Origin: Cephalotrichum gorgonifer
Taxonomy: Eukaryota; Ascomycota; Sordariomycetes; Microascales; Microascaceae
Length of the DNA: 64,000 nucleotides
Assembly: GCA_900312665.1 (NCBI GenBank)
Contig: ONZQ02000007.1
Location: forward strand, 1-64,000
Direction of reading: 5' to 3'
Shown: positions 25,236-40,800 of the stretch, one piece after another
Numbering within the stretch: position 1 is the stretch's first letter
How the letters are laid out: the number at the start of each line of letters is the position of its first letter
Made by a program: the position numbers and the translations under genes
Notes under the pieces: model-generated
What the model was told of the DNA's origin: nothing
The model's database searches: none
What the model saw: only the letters and a program-made list of their open reading frames with translations

Positions 25236-25766
25236 AGCGCCCCGAGGTTCACCCCTCCAAATCATCGGTGCTTTCCGGGAGAAGGTTGTTTTGTACATCC
25301 ATTTGCGACACCAGCCCATTTCCCTCTTTCGCAGATAACCCCAGCATCCGTCCCCCCCTTCCCCCTGGTGCCCCGACTTGCCCCTTGTTTTACAGGCAGA
25401 AGTGTTGGATCAATAAAGTGTGAGGATAGATTTAGAATATTTTATTTTCGTTCCGTACGGCCATTTTCGCATACATGGGTATCCCACTTGCCTTACCGAC
25501 CTCAACCACAGTAGTATTCACCAGCGAACAAATTTGTGTCAAATACCTGACGGGAACTCTGATATAGAAACGCATCTTTGTACATTGACTGCCCAGTGAG
25601 ACATATCAAGCTATATACACGGACCGCCGCTCGCAAGCTCGGCTAGGCGCCGGGACCGACTTATTACTCCAACGAGGACAAAGAGGGCGCCCATTAAGAC
25701 GATAGTGATACGACCGAACAGCCCGTCGTTGGTTTCCGCCGCCTGTACCCTTCTCCGATTGCACTC
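25236..25766. other. convergent 3' region CAT2/SRV2
   Basis: About 530 bases between two stop codons facing each other. It includes a poly(A)-signal-like AATAAA at 25412-25417 on the CAT2 strand. No gene. Confidence 0.7.
25412..25417 (+). promoter_or_regulatory. putative poly(A) signal of CAT2
   Basis: A perfect AATAAA 177 bases after the CAT2 stop codon. Fungal poly(A) signals are loose, so this is suggestive only. Confidence 0.4.
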
Positions 25767-27679
25767 TTAACCAGCATGAGCAACAATCTCATTAACCATA
25801 TCCCCCTTTTCCGTATCGAAGTAGGAGCACAATTGCGAGGGCAGCGGAATCTCCTTGAAGTCGTCGTCCGGACCGGCAATGACGTTGAGGTTGATGTTGG
25901 CAGACTTGCTGGAGAAGATCTTGGTGGACATGCTCTCTTTGCTGAGATACACCTGGGCGCCGTCGATCTGGTCCATCAAGATAGCGGGCAGGCTGCCCAG
26001 AACCTGGACAGCGAAGTTCTGGGACTTGACGACGTCGACGGTTGACACGAGGCTGTCAAGCACAACGGATAGTCGGTTCGTATTCTCAACCGTTACGGCG
26101 TTCGCCTTGCCCTTGATGATGATGGTAGTCTTGTTGCACTTGCTGATGAGTATCGAGTGCGCGAGGGATGCTTCGATCACTATTGGCTCCGCCGGGTTCT
26201 CGTAGTTCTCCTATGTGCGGGCCCTCTAGTTAGCGAAGGAAAATAAAAACGAGGGCATGCACTACGGCGGGTATGATGCAACTAACAACCAGCCACTTGT
26301 TGCCATCCAATTCCTTCTTAGGCGGTTTCTTCACCCTCATACTCTCGGGCTTAGGCTTCTTGCCAGGCGCGGGGCTCTTCCCACGGCCTGTCGCATCCTT
26401 CTCAGGGACTTGCGAGCTAGCTCGCAAAGATGGGTTCTTGTGGGTCATCTCCGACTTGTCCACCTTGCGCAGACCTTTGGTAACGCTCTCACCCTTGTTG
26501 AGGTCGGAGAATACGGCACCTAGTCCACCGGACGTCTTCGAGGCTGCACCTGCCGGGGCAGCGTCGTCGAGGAGGAAGGACGGAGGTGGCGGCGGGGGCG
26601 GAGGCGGTGGGCCACCAGCACTCGGGGCAGGGGCGGCAGGGGCACCTCCGGCTTGTGCAGAAACCTCGGCCATCGCCTCTTTTGCGGGCTTTCCCTTCGG
26701 GTTCCATATTACTCCGCTGGGGAAGTACTGCTTGATGTATTCGGTGAGATCGCGGAAGATTTGGTAGAAGGCCTGAACAAACTCGACTTGCTTCGGGTCC
26801 CTTGGTGTGGCCAACCGTCAGTACCACGCGCTCACGGATGATCGGAATGGTGGGAGCGGGGTTCTCGACATACTTCTCCTTGAACTCCTTCAACACGCGG
26901 TTTCCAAAGAACTGGGCGGACCCCAAGCTCTCCTCCACATGTTTCCACGGCTTGTTGTCAACTGTAACCCAGGCAAGAACCAGGGCGCCCTCGGCGACGG
27001 TGGAAAGGTGGTTGTAGAATTCAGACTGCCTGTTTGCGTCCTTGATGGCACCGACGCGGCCGATGGCTTCACTGATGGGCTTGATAATGTCCTGGAACTC
27101 GGCCACGCCTGCGCCTGCCATGTCGGGTTTCTTGGCCTTGGTGGAGACGAGGAGGAAAGTCCGCTGAGCTTGGAATCCTTCGAGCAAGGCTTGTGCCTAG
27201 TCACATAGTGATGGGTCAGTCAGTCGGCGAATCTCGGTCCGTTCCCCCACCGGTGGACTGGAGACGCACCTGTTCAGCAACATGCTTATCTACACCTTTC
27301 GCGACGTCCACGTATTTCAGGACGGAGTTCTTTATGAATTGGTCAAACTCCTCCACTGTCTCGGGTAGCGGTTCGGCTGGGAGTGCTGAGGGCGCCGGGG
27401 GAGCCTCGGCCGGCGTTGCAGAGGACGGCACCGACTTGGAGGCAGGGGGGGGCCGGGGGGGGCGGGGCGGCAGAGGAGGCGGCAGCGGGGGCTCGGGTGA
27501 CGTCGGTTGATTCGGCAATGTCTTCCAGGCGTGCCGTCGCAGCCTCGAGCCTATGTGCAAAGTGAGTAAGAGAGCATCGACATCGCCGTCGCCATTGGAG
27601 AGTCGAGGCTGGGGGGTTGTAGGACGCAGACAAACCGTTTGATGAGGGTTGCGAGGTTGTGCATGCCGTTTGTAGCCAT
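25767..27679 (-). CDS. SRV2: adenylyl cyclase-associated protein CAP/SRV2, frame interrupted in a homopolymer
   Basis: Actin-monomer recycling protein that also binds adenylyl cyclase. Five exons: 27679-27636, 27550-27270, 27196-26874, 26800-26287, 26210-25767 (introns 85, 73, 73, 76 nt); about 534 aa expected. N-terminal cyclase-binding helix (LATLIKRLEAATARLEDIA), helical CAP domain (SVLKYVDVAKGVDKHVAEQ onward), polyproline tract, WH2-like region, and C-terminal beta-helix CARP domain starting GNKWLV|ENYENP. All exon junctions fit except within exon 2. There the frame of LEDIAES and the frame of ETVEEFDQF differ by one base across two 8-G runs on the + strand (27445-27452, 27455-27462). Either the assembly has one extra base, the allele is broken, or an odd 67-nt GT..AG stretch is spliced. 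Confidence 0.9.
27445..27462. repeat. SRV2: paired 8-G runs at the SRV2 frame break
   Basis: Two runs of eight G separated by CC on the + strand, coding Pro on the gene strand. This is where the reading frame of SRV2 has to shift by one base; homopolymers of this length are common sites of sequencing or replication slippage. Confidence 0.85.
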
Positions 27680-29336
27680 GATGACTTAGGTCGCAGATAC
27701 TGCTGTGATATTCTAAGATCCTCTGCCGATATGGCCGGAAAGAGGGACGAAACCAATATTATTCTGGGATGATGGAAGTTGTTGAGATCAAGATCGAGGA
27801 CAGGGTACAGGTAGCTCGAGAAAGGGGCAACGAGTACAAGTACGATCGAAAGCTGCGGCGGGTACGGTACTGGGCAAATATACAAATAAAGATGGATGGC
27901 GTGCAGAGGTCCCTTGGCGCAAAGGATGGATAGGAAGCTTGGTGGAGAGATGTCGGAGTGGATGGGCGGGAAGAAACAGACGATGTTTCAATTCTGTTGC
28001 CTTGTTCTTGACGTCCACCCCTGGCGAAGGTCCCCAGATGCATGCATTAATTATTACTCTTAATACAAGCTACCAACAGCTGGAAGCCACTTCCATGTAA
28101 GCTTAGGTAAGACATATCAAGACAAAGAGACTCGACACAATTGTCCCCCACTTAGAGTGATGCTCACCGGCCACCTACAGCTAATGCAGCTACCATGTTA
28201 TTGAACCCGAGTTGGGACAATTATTATTTTGCTACGGAGAGTAACATCATATAGAACAGATTGGTAACGGGTGAATTTCTTTTAACAGCAGGGTTGAGTT
28301 CCATTGGGCAACAACATAACCGTACCTTAATGCTTGTATATATTCGTGCTAAGTGGGCCACACCACCTTTGAAGACCAACCCGCCGAATCTCGTACTTCC
28401 ATGTACTAGTGATAGGTACTCGTGCTTCAGTAATGAGCAGGAAGCAGGTACAAGCATTAATCCCCATAACCATTATCAGTATCCGGCTCCCTTTACGAGG
28501 CGTGTCGAGTGCCAAGGAACAACAGCTATCCCTCCCTACTCATAGGTTGATCCATTCACCACCCACGCGTGCCCCCACTAGCAACATTGAGCCCCTCTAT
28601 GCTTGCTTAAGACCCGGTGCATGGGCACTTGGATGTGACAAAGCTTGCATCATCCGGGTCTATTCTTGGTGGTGTTGAGTATCGGCGTCTGCCTGCGATA
28701 TGCGTGCGCAATACGGCTACAGAGGGTTTCTCTAGGCCCTGGTTCCGATGTGAATGGGACCACCATTTTACTCATTTGTCTTGTAACCGCAATTTGCAGC
28801 CGACTCCAAGCTGCAAGTGCGACCGACTACCTGGGTAGCTCAGCTCATTCACTCGCCTTACTCACACCGCACCACACCCACACCCAAGCCCAACCCAAAC
28901 CCAAACCCCATTCAACCTACGAGTATTACGAGTTCCTGATCAACCCGCCCAGTCCAGCTCTCTCTTTTTTAAAGTGGCTGGACCATAACCGGAGATAATC
29001 CAGGCCCTTCGAGTCGCCGTCGCCGTCGCCGCCTGGCTCTCGATCTCACCGGCAACAATCGACTCCTGGAATCCACACAGCATTGACCTTATTTTATGTG
29101 GGGAGGTTTACTTTGCTCCATATCTGCCTTCCGTATCGACCCATCCCCTCCCGGCACTCTGCCCTCTACTCGTACCCTCGGTGCCTTCTTAGGGTTGTCG
29201 CTCCCCATCCTCGTCGCTGTCTCTCCCTGTGATGTGCGTCTTGGGCTTCAAGCATTTCGCTAAGCCACATCTCACGCCTCCTCATACGTGAGAATTGACA
29301 TATCGGACGAACCTTGAGCCTTAATCTACCAAGAAA
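27680..29336. other. divergent intergenic region SRV2/MAK32-like
   Basis: 1.66 kb without a gene. It shows an AACGAGTACAAGTACG element near 27828, GTACTAGTG and GGTACTCG elements near 28405, an ACGCGT at 28565-28570 and a degenerate CCCAAACCC stretch near 28880-28910. The final 300 bases before 29337 are pyrimidine-rich like a fungal promoter or leader. Confidence 0.6.
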
Positions 29337-30748
29337 ATGACCGTCCAAGAAGATCCTGGCCGCATTCCGGCAGCATCCGCAGCAGACCCAGCGGCCGGAT
29401 GCGAAGTGGCCGATGAGTCGTCACAGGCGGCCCAAGACAAGGAGCAGGGATCAGAGAACCAGCCAAAAGCGATTGATTTCGTCACCATGGCCATGTTCAT
29501 CATTGGCAAGTCGCGCGTTGGCATATCCCTGTTAACCCTCTACACCGGGTCCAGCTAGGCAGTCTGGCCGGCCTACTAACAGCATTCGCAGATGATATCG
29601 AGTTCCTCCCACCAACACCACCGGCCCACGGCGTGCCCGGCGGCGCCGCCACGTATGCCGCTCTGGGTGCGAGACTCGTATCCCCTCCTCCCCAGTCATA
29701 TTCAGTCGGCTGGGTTGTGGACATGGGCACCGACTTCCCCTCTGACCTGGTTACTCTTATCGACTCCTGGGAGACCTCGGCTGTCCTTCGCGAGAACCCA
29801 GACCGCCTCACCACGCGCGCGTGGAACGGCTACGGCCCCGCAGAGAAGCGGGACTTCAAGTACCTGACCCCCAAGCGTCGCCTCCACGCTGACGATATCC
29901 CACCACACCTGCTCTCCTCCAAGTCGTTCCACCTGGTGTGCTCCCCCGCTCGGTGCCAGGAAATTGTGGCCGACCTCACCAAGCTACGCAAGCGCCTCAT
30001 GCCACCAGAAGAGTACGCGAGACCCTTCATCATCTGGGAGCCCGTCCCTGACAAGTGTGTTCCCGACGAGCTCCTTGCTTGCACCAACACCCTCCCCGTC
30101 GTAGACATCTGCAGCCCCAACCACACCGAGCTGGCTGGGTTCATGGCCGATGATGGGCTTGACCCCGTGACGGGCGAGATATCAACTGCTGCCATCGAGC
30201 GCCACTGCGAGCAGCTCCTAGGCAGTATATGCCTCCAATCCTTCACCCTCGTCGTCAGGGCCGCCGAGAAGGGCTGTTTCATCGCCCGGAACGGAGGCCG
30301 CCGCAGGAAACCCAACCAAGGCGCCGCCAAGCGCCGGAAGAAGGACCATCTTCACGGCAACTTCCATTCCGATATCGACATGGAGGCCCTCTTCGCCGGC
30401 CTCATGCAAGATGAGGACGGGTCGATAGCAAGGGAGGAGATCGAGGTCGACGCCGGGGTGGAGAAATGGATCCCCCCATATCACCAAGACTCCAGCAAGG
30501 TCGTTGACCCCACCGGCGCCGGCAACACCTTCCTCGGAGGTCTGGCAGTAGCGCTAGCCAGAGGGAAGAGCATCGAGGGGGCCGTCATCCACGGGACGAT
30601 ATCGGCCAGTTTTGCGGTAGAACAGGTCGGGCTTCCGACCCTGGGTCACGACGAGCATGGCAACGAGACCTGGAACGGGGAGAGGGTAGACGATAGACTG
30701 GACGAGTTCCAGGAGAGACTATCGAAACAGCGACACGGCACCGATTAG
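29337..30748 (+). CDS. MAK32: MAK32-like PfkB-fold protein with a GC-AG intron
   Basis: PfkB/ribokinase-fold protein resembling yeast Mak32, a factor linked to L-A virus structural stability whose biochemical role is unknown. Two exons: 29337-29505 and 29592-30748; 441 aa. The intron starts GCAAGT rather than GT and ends CGCAG; this junction rebuilds TMAMFIIDDIEF followed by GGAATYAALGAR, the conserved N-terminal block. The C-terminal signature reads DPTGAGNTFLGG. In active ribokinases the last acidic residue of GAGD is the catalytic base; here it is Asn, so kinase activity is doubtful. A basic insert (RRRKPNQGAAKRRKKD, about 265-280) interrupts the domain. AATAAATAAA follows about 190 bases after the stop. 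Confidence 0.8.
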
Positions 30749-31103
30749 AATCATAGTTAATAATAGACTTACATATGGCAGCGTGGGGATCATTGATTTC
30801 CCCAAACAGCCAGAGTCCAGACAGGCATCATGTCGCAAACTTGACATAATGTCTACATAGTCGATTTGCTAAACGCCTACGGTCGTTTCCTGTCTAAGCC
30901 GCCCATGTGCTTCAAAAGGGAGGTCGGAAATATGAACAAAAATAAATAAAGCCCAGACGCCTGCATGTCAGCATTCCCATACGTCTCTCGTCACCCCCCC
31001 AACCCCTCCGGTCCTCCCAGTTTCCCTCGCCCGCCAGGAGGTAGAATGCCACATGGACGAGAGGTTATTTAACGCCCCAAACGCACACCCCCAACCCACG
31101 ATA
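30749..31103. other. convergent 3' region
   Basis: 355 bases between the MAK32-like and MCM3 stops. Overlapping AATAAA copies at 30941-30950 may serve the + strand gene. No gene. Confidence 0.65.
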
Positions 31104-33939
<2,836 letters not shown>

Positions 33940-34948
33940 AGTGCCGAACGAGGGCTCTAGAGGGGCGAGGGGGAGAGATGGGTCGGGTCGAAGAGAGTGG
34001 AAGACACCGACAGGTGCGTGCGGGGTGCTAGTTGGACGAGATACTGTCGTGTGGGAGAAAAGGGAGGTAAAAAAAAATACGGTGAGATCTACTAGTAGCA
34101 CTCGTGCTGGCGAGTGAGGGCGAGGATGAAGACGACGTTTCGTGGGAATTGGAGTGGGGGAAATATCATGAGTGGGCAAATGCGTGTCTGGGCGGTGTTG
34201 AGGGGTGCAGGTGTGGGGGAGAATCTGAACGCGTTAAGTGGTTTTCGCGTCTGGTGGGACGCGTCGGACCGGAAAGGACAAAGGATTATCCGAGCGGACC
34301 AAGAACGACACTCGGGATGTAATATTAGTCCTTCAGCACAAGTGCTTGTACAGGACGGACGGTGCTGGTGCGCACTCATCTCATAAGAACCTGTCCACAA
34401 CACAAGCTCCCAACATCTACTTTATACTAGAATGAACAGATGCCAAAGCAGGTTTGGTCGCCAAGCTGAGCGACTCACTCGAGCGACCTCGAAAGAATAC
34501 TAGTTTGTAATAACTAATAAAAGTCAATCGCATACTTCGTATACTGGTATTGATCACTTGTGGAGATGCACTTGCTGACTAAGTTGGAGGAGGTCCAGTC
34601 GTGGATGGGACATCAATTCCATTGCATGCTGTGGTGGGGTGGATGCGAGTCAAGCACGGATACCCATAACGTCCCTTGGTACCGTGGCCTCGGCCTCGCT
34701 CCTCAGCCATCCCTACTATTAACTACCTCTGCTCCACAGCATAACCACCTTTGTGCCCCGCCCAAGCTCTGTCGGCCAGCACGACGTCCCTCTAACGGCG
34801 TTGTCGCGAATCGATGCCATAGACATTGAATGATTCACAACATCCCCCCTCGTCCCCTTCACGCCCAAACGCATAATTACACCCGACGACCCAGTCTCCC
34901 GATCTACGCGACCGTTTACACAAGCAACCAGTCTAAAGTCAGCCAGCG
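33940..34948. other. divergent intergenic region MCM3/EXO70
   Basis: About 1 kb holding both promoters. Contains ACGCGT at 34260-34265, a candidate MBF (MluI cell-cycle box) site for MCM3. Several short open frames lack any protein character. Confidence 0.55.
34260..34265. promoter_or_regulatory. candidate MluI cell-cycle box upstream of MCM3
   Basis: ACGCGT, the core site bound by the MBF (Mbp1-Swi6) factor that drives G1/S genes in yeasts, about 320 bases before the MCM3 start. A hexamer of this kind is expected by chance a few times in the intergenic sequence of the window, so the support is weak. Confidence 0.35.
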
Positions 34949-36948
34949 ATGTCGGTGACGTCGGCCGGGGTGCGCGTCGCAGCTGACGAGGAGGCCCGCG
35001 CCGAAGTTGATGTTCTAAACTCCCGCCTCGAGAAAACATCACAATTGACTAAGAAGATACAAGCGTGTCTTGGTCGCCTCGAGGATAGCGGGAAGAGCGT
35101 TCGCGATGTGGCTGGCCCTCTGGGAGGCGAGACGAGGCGACTGCAGACGTTGAGCCATAGTTAGTTCAACCCTCAACTAATTCACTTCCTTGCCATAATT
35201 CCGTTGGGCCGTGACGAGGTGCCTCTAACATGCCGAGCGCTCAAATAGACATCGATGACGTTATCGCGGCCATCGAGAAGCTCCGGTCACCCGCCGAAAG
35301 TAAAAATGACGAGGAGCAAATCATCCGCTCCGGCCCCGACAAGATGGGCCTCTCTACCTACCTTGCGTCCCTGAAGAGGCTGAATAAGTCACTGACGGAC
35401 ATGCAAACCTCGAACCTCCGCGCGAACCAGCAGACGATGACAGACCTGGCCCGCCTCATAAAGTTCGGAAACAACCTCCTGGAGGGTCACTTCCAGAAGC
35501 TCCTCCAAGGCGAAACCCCCCCCAAAGTCGAGGTTCTACACTTCATCACCAAGGACAAGCCGTTCCCGGTCCTATCGCAAGATAAGCTCGCGAGAATCGG
35601 CCTGATAAACGCATACATGGCTACGAACGCGCGCCAGAATAACGTGTCTAGTGCGCCGCAGGACTCGTCCGTCGGCAAGCTATATGTAGACATAAGGAGT
35701 CCGTACCTCCTATCAAGTCTATCGACCTTGGCGACGGCCAGTGTCAACACATCCAAGAAGGTGAATCCCGACGCTATGTACCGCGCGGGGACCAATGCGA
35801 TAGGGTCCTATGCAAAGGCGATGGAAGGCCTATTCATCTCGGAATACGACAATATCTGCAACGTATTTACCCGCGATGACTGGGGCCCCATCTTCCAGGC
35901 TGTCTGCCAGGCGTCACTGGCGGAGCTAGCCCGGACCCTTCGTGAGCTCAACACGCACGTCAGGGCGCATCTGAACACGGACTGCTTCTTAGCTTTCGAG
36001 ATCACCGACATCATGTCAAACCTCTCTAACAAGATAGAAACCCGCACCGGTGAGCTCAAGGCTTCGCTAGCCGCCGCCTTGAAGCCGATTCGGGAGACAG
36101 CCAAATCATCCCCGACAGAGATGCTCGAAGACACACGCCGGAAAGCAGTCGCTTTGCAGGCTCTTCCCTCCGATGGCGCGCCCATCCCTCTTGTTTCGGA
36201 AACAATGAAGAGGCTGCAGAACATGGCGGAGTTCATTGACCCCATATCGGGCATTATGCTCTCCATCGGTGACGGCGGCTGGAGGTCCAGTTCGGTGGCC
36301 AAGCGAGGGGGCGACCGCGTACCGAGCCTTGCGTCCTTCGATATCGGAGCAGATGGGAAGGAGATATTCGCCAACTACTGTGTGGACACCATCGATGCGC
36401 TACTCTCGGTGGTGAGCCAGAAATCCACTTCACCGCCCAAAGGCAAACCCGTCCAGGGTGCCTTCCTCGGTAACTGCGTCGTCATCATTGAGCGCATGGT
36501 CCGCGACTCGGACCTCTCGCGTCTCTTAGGAAGCAGAATCGGGATGCTAGATCAGTGGCGGAAGAAGGCCATCGCGCTCTACACCGATCCCTGCAAAGAC
36601 CTCTCCATGCACCTGTTCGACGTCATCCATACGAGCCGCGCGCAGCGGCCGACCTCGGGACAGGCCGATTCCGCGTCCATCCTCAAGGGTCTGTCCACGA
36701 AGGACCGCGACAGTATAAAGTCAAAGTTCCATGCTTTCAACACGAGCTTCGACGAGCTGGTGACACGGCACCGGTCCCTCAGTTTGGAGCGGGAGGTTCG
36801 GCAAATGTTTGCGAAGGCAGTGCAGCAGTTGATAGAGCCGCTGTACAACCGCTTCTGGGATCGATATCACGAGATTGACAAGGGCAGGGGGAAGCATGTC
36901 AAGTATGACAAGTCGTCGATCGCTGCCGTTTTCATGAGCCTGTACTAG
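34949..36948 (+). CDS. EXO70: exocyst subunit EXO70
   Basis: Exocyst component that binds PI(4,5)P2 and Rho GTPases to tether secretory vesicles at the plasma membrane, important for hyphal tip growth. Two exons: 34949-35159 and 35249-36948; one 89-nt intron (GTTAGT..ATAG) joining TLSHN to IDDVIAAIEKL; 636 aa. The N-terminal coiled coil (EARAEVDVLNSRLEKTSQLTK) and the all-helical body match the family. The C-terminal domain ends with the lipid-binding part, YNRFWDRYHEIDKGRGKHVKY then DKSSIAAVFMSLY. Start is the first ATG of the frame. Confidence 0.95.
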
Positions 36949-37810
36949 TAACCGCCTCGCGAGTAGAACTCGTGGGCTGCGAATGGCTCCCCTCCACTAG
37001 ATGTCAGGGCATTGAGACGTGCAGTTGCGCTAACTAATGCCATGTCTGAGTCGTATTTGTATATATATTGGGTGCAGGCACAGGGTCGCACCAGAGACAC
37101 CCTCGATGGGCATATGACCCCGTCCCAAGCGAAGGAGAAGACAGCCAACACTGCCCGGTGCAATACCAAGGCGCAAGTCGACCCGGTGTCGCTGCCATAC
37201 TTTGAGTGTTATTAGATCGGCGAGGTCGACGGAGCCTCCTGCCCATCACACCAGCCCTGCTCTGTCTTTGAGAGAACATCCTCTGCCGCCCGGGTAGCCC
37301 GCCAAAGCAGTATTGTACTGGTGTATCATGCTGAGGTCGAGGTCGAGGTCGAGGTCGAGGTCGGATATAGCAGGGAGGGGTGGTGAACGTGTTGCCGTGC
37401 CAGAGCGAAGGAGCAACGGCACCTTGAGGGGATGGTTCATGTTGGATCATGGAGATCGTAACGTTTGGAGCTAGGAGACTGACAGGGATATCTTGCTAGT
37501 CCTCCCAGCCTATCTATACAGGCTGTGTCCGGTTGTCACACTGGGGACGTAGTAAACTCGTGGCGAAATAGCGCCGTGCTCGTCGGTTCATGACTTTAGT
37601 ATTGTTCGTGCTATATTGAACAGCCAGGCCAATGCCCATCCTCATATATTCTATCGCAGTACGTCATGGATACTTCCTCGATGTATATGCCGGCATCTAC
37701 ACTAGGGAGGAGAAGGGCCCGCCGAGTCTGGCCCTCTGGCGGCTGCGCAACATGGACCAGTTCTGTCCCGATGCATTGAAGTCGGCGGAAATGACTCCAC
37801 GGCACTACTC
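36949..37810. other. convergent intergenic region
   Basis: About 860 bases between the EXO70 and RNA-processing gene stops. Contains the GAGGTC hexamer repeat at 37333-37364. No gene recognised. Confidence 0.6.
37333..37364. repeat. GAGGTC hexanucleotide repeat
   Basis: Five perfect tandem GAGGTC units in non-coding sequence, reading as Asp-Leu repeats on the reverse strand but not inside a credible gene. Confidence 0.9.
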
Positions 37811-40800
37811 CTACCCGCTACCGAAGATCAAGTCGATCCTCGCAGCTCTGTCCCAGACCACCACCCCGTCACGCCGTCGCTTGAAGTACGCAATGCGGTG
37901 CTGCGGGATGAACTCCTCGTCCGTCTGCTCGGTCTTCCAGTCCCCCAGGCCCTTCTCTATGATGCCTACAAACCTGTCCTCATAACCCACCAGGTAATCG
38001 GCCGGGTCCATCTTGTCGTCCCACCTCAGTCGATTCATCACATCGGCCGCTGGCCGAAGCTTTCCTGCGCCAGCCGGCTTGATTGCCTTGGCCTTCTTCT
38101 CCCCGAGAGGGGCGATCCCCTGCTCCCCGGATGGACTATCTCCTGCTGCTTCTTCGAAATCGTCATAGTCGTCTGGGTCTGAGTCGTTGTCGTCGCCAAA
38201 GTCCCCAAACTCATCCCATTCGTCCAGGTCGAGCTCTAGGTCGCCGAGCTCACTCCCACTCACAACCGTCGCGGCTATCCAAGAGTTCTTTGGGTCATAG
38301 TACTTCTCGTCGCTTCTGACCCTGGTCTCGAATTGGCGTAGGACTCCGATCAGAGTCCCTTTGGCCGCCTCCAGGTCGGGCGTTGTTCGGTCGTCGCCGC
38401 CCATGTCTTCTCTTCGTTCAAGCCCTATCAAGAAGCATCCGCCGTACTCTACGCCGTTTCCGCCATCTGACGCGCTCCTCGTATTTGAGACAAACCTCGA
38501 GGGCCATATCCGGGTAACCAACTCCGGTACTTTCTTGTCAATATCTGCGACGAGAGTCAGTTTCCATGACGATCGTACCCATGAGCGCAGACAGGTCGTC
38601 ATGAAGGATATATGAACGCCTCAAACTGGAATATACCACTTACCAACCAGAACCGAAACGCACCGGGAGCCCAGCCAGCCGACAAGGCTGTTGCGCCTCT
38701 CTATCGACAACCCCCAATAATGGACGTCCAGTCTCACGTAGCTTCGGAATGATCGGAGGAACGCCGCTGCCCCAATGCCGCCTGGTGTGAGCGCTTCGCC
38801 AGGAGCACAATGATCGGGGACGCCCAAAAACGAGGGCCACGTTACCCCGCTGCGGCCGAGCTGTTCATTGGCGGCCTGTAGTTCTGTGGCAATGGCCTTC
38901 ACCGTTGGGGGCGAAGCGGCAAGTGCAGTGTTTAGGGATGGGCCGTGCCATCCGAGCAAAGCCAGAGGTTCTCTCGAGGTTCGCGTGTACCGGAGTCGCT
39001 TGTGGAAGAACGGATCGAACACGACGTTCTTCGCCCAGTCGAAATGGGCGTAGTGGTCGAAAAATGTGACGATAACATCAGAAACGGACACGCTTCCCCC
39101 ATTATGGGCGAGCATCTTGCAGATCGGCACGAGCAAGGTGAAGATGTGGATGCCACCGAGGTAGCCAAGCATAGCCGCGTAGATCCCCCTTGCTTTCGCC
39201 CAGGTCTTGATCAGCAGATAGGCGAGTCGGAACTGGGCTAAATCTGGGATTGACCGTCTCAAGTAGGCCATATCTCGGGCAGCTTTCAGCTTGAGCAGGG
39301 TAAGGTGCGGCAGGGAGAATATAGGATCAGTTGCGGGCCGATTCATCACAGTCGGCCAGCTATTAAGACACATCATTAGTCACTCCAGCACGCTTCCAAA
39401 AGGGGGCAAATATATATCCTTTGGAACATGGAACCTTACCCCTCTGCAATCGAAGCGGCTGCGCAGTACTGGAGATCCATCTTCACACCTCCCACCTCGA
39501 GTTCAAGCATGACACCTGTGTTGGCCTTGACCTTTCGCAAAACCCTGATACCCTCTGCCGACCTTAGGTATCTGGTGACGACGGAGAAAAATGTGCGAGA
39601 GCTAAACGGCCCAATGCAGAGGCAGTCGACGTCCGAATCGCGGCTCCAGACCCCCAGCGCAAAGGATCCGACCGGAGTCACCACCAAAGGAGGACCTTGT
39701 CGTTCTCTGCCGTCTTCCTGGGTGCTCTTGGGCCCGATAGCACTTAGTATCGCTGATTTGAGAGTCTCGAACGCCCTTGTCCTGGCTGCTTCGTCCTCCT
39801 CTGTGGGAAAGCCTCCGATCTCGCTTAGATACTCCTTGAGTTCCTCCGGGCCTCCCAGTCCTTCCGGTGCCCTCTTCGTCTCAACAGGGACGGTCATCGG
39901 GCCCGAATCCACTCCAGAACTCTCGCTGGTGGCCCGAAGCAGGCATCGCACGCCCCAGTGATCACTGGCACACGGCATGCCACTAATGTTGTCAGTGGCG
40001 GCCGCCGGGAACCCAAACATGCTGAATCCCGCGACGTGGAACAGACCATCGGCTTTGACGAGGATTCTATCGTAGCGCTGGGGTCTGTTCCCAAAACCAG
40101 TGCCAACAAGCTCCGCGGCAAGTTTGTTCTCCGTGGGGTCGAAAGTGGCTCCCTGTTCTCCTTCATACGTCTGCCGCACATCCTTCGGGCGACGGAAGTC
40201 ATCCGAGGACTCCCCCACCTCACATCGTGCAACAGCCCAGGCATCACTCAGGCCGCAGTCGAGAAGCATCTGCTCTATTGAGTGTATCTGATCGACTGTG
40301 TGTTGGGATATCGAGCGCTTTTCAAGGGCTGCGTTTATGGTGTACCGTGAAGTGGCCAAGTTGAAGTCGCCAGCAAGGATCCATGGACTGTCATGATGGT
40401 TGCGGTGGAGATGTTCGATTATTCTTTGCAGCTCACCCTTCTTGGTCGAGACAGCCCCGTCCGTCAGGCCGCGAGACAGATGACAGGTGGCTAGGACAAG
40501 TGGGTGGTGAACTCCATCGGCCTGCTGCTTGGCAATGCTGGGGAACGTTGCAATTAAGGATACCTTGTGCTGCTTCTTGAGCGGTAGGAGATCCAACTCA
40601 AAAGGGAACTTGGAAAGGATAACTTGGTTAAGGAGGCTTGGTAGCGGATCTAAGTCGGGCTGGCCGGGTGGACCGTGGCTTACGAAGGCGTACCGGCTTC
40701 GTAGCCGGTCATCGGCAAGAAGATGGGTCAGGAAGTCGTCTGTGACCTCTTGGAGGACTAGAATGTCGGCCGCTGCAGCTGTGCCGAGGAGGTTGTCGAT

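Noticed and set aside
28880..28915. CCCAAACCC repeats resembling telomere sequence
   Set aside because: The unit is not TTAGGG/CCCTAA, the copies are irregular, and housekeeping genes lie on both sides.
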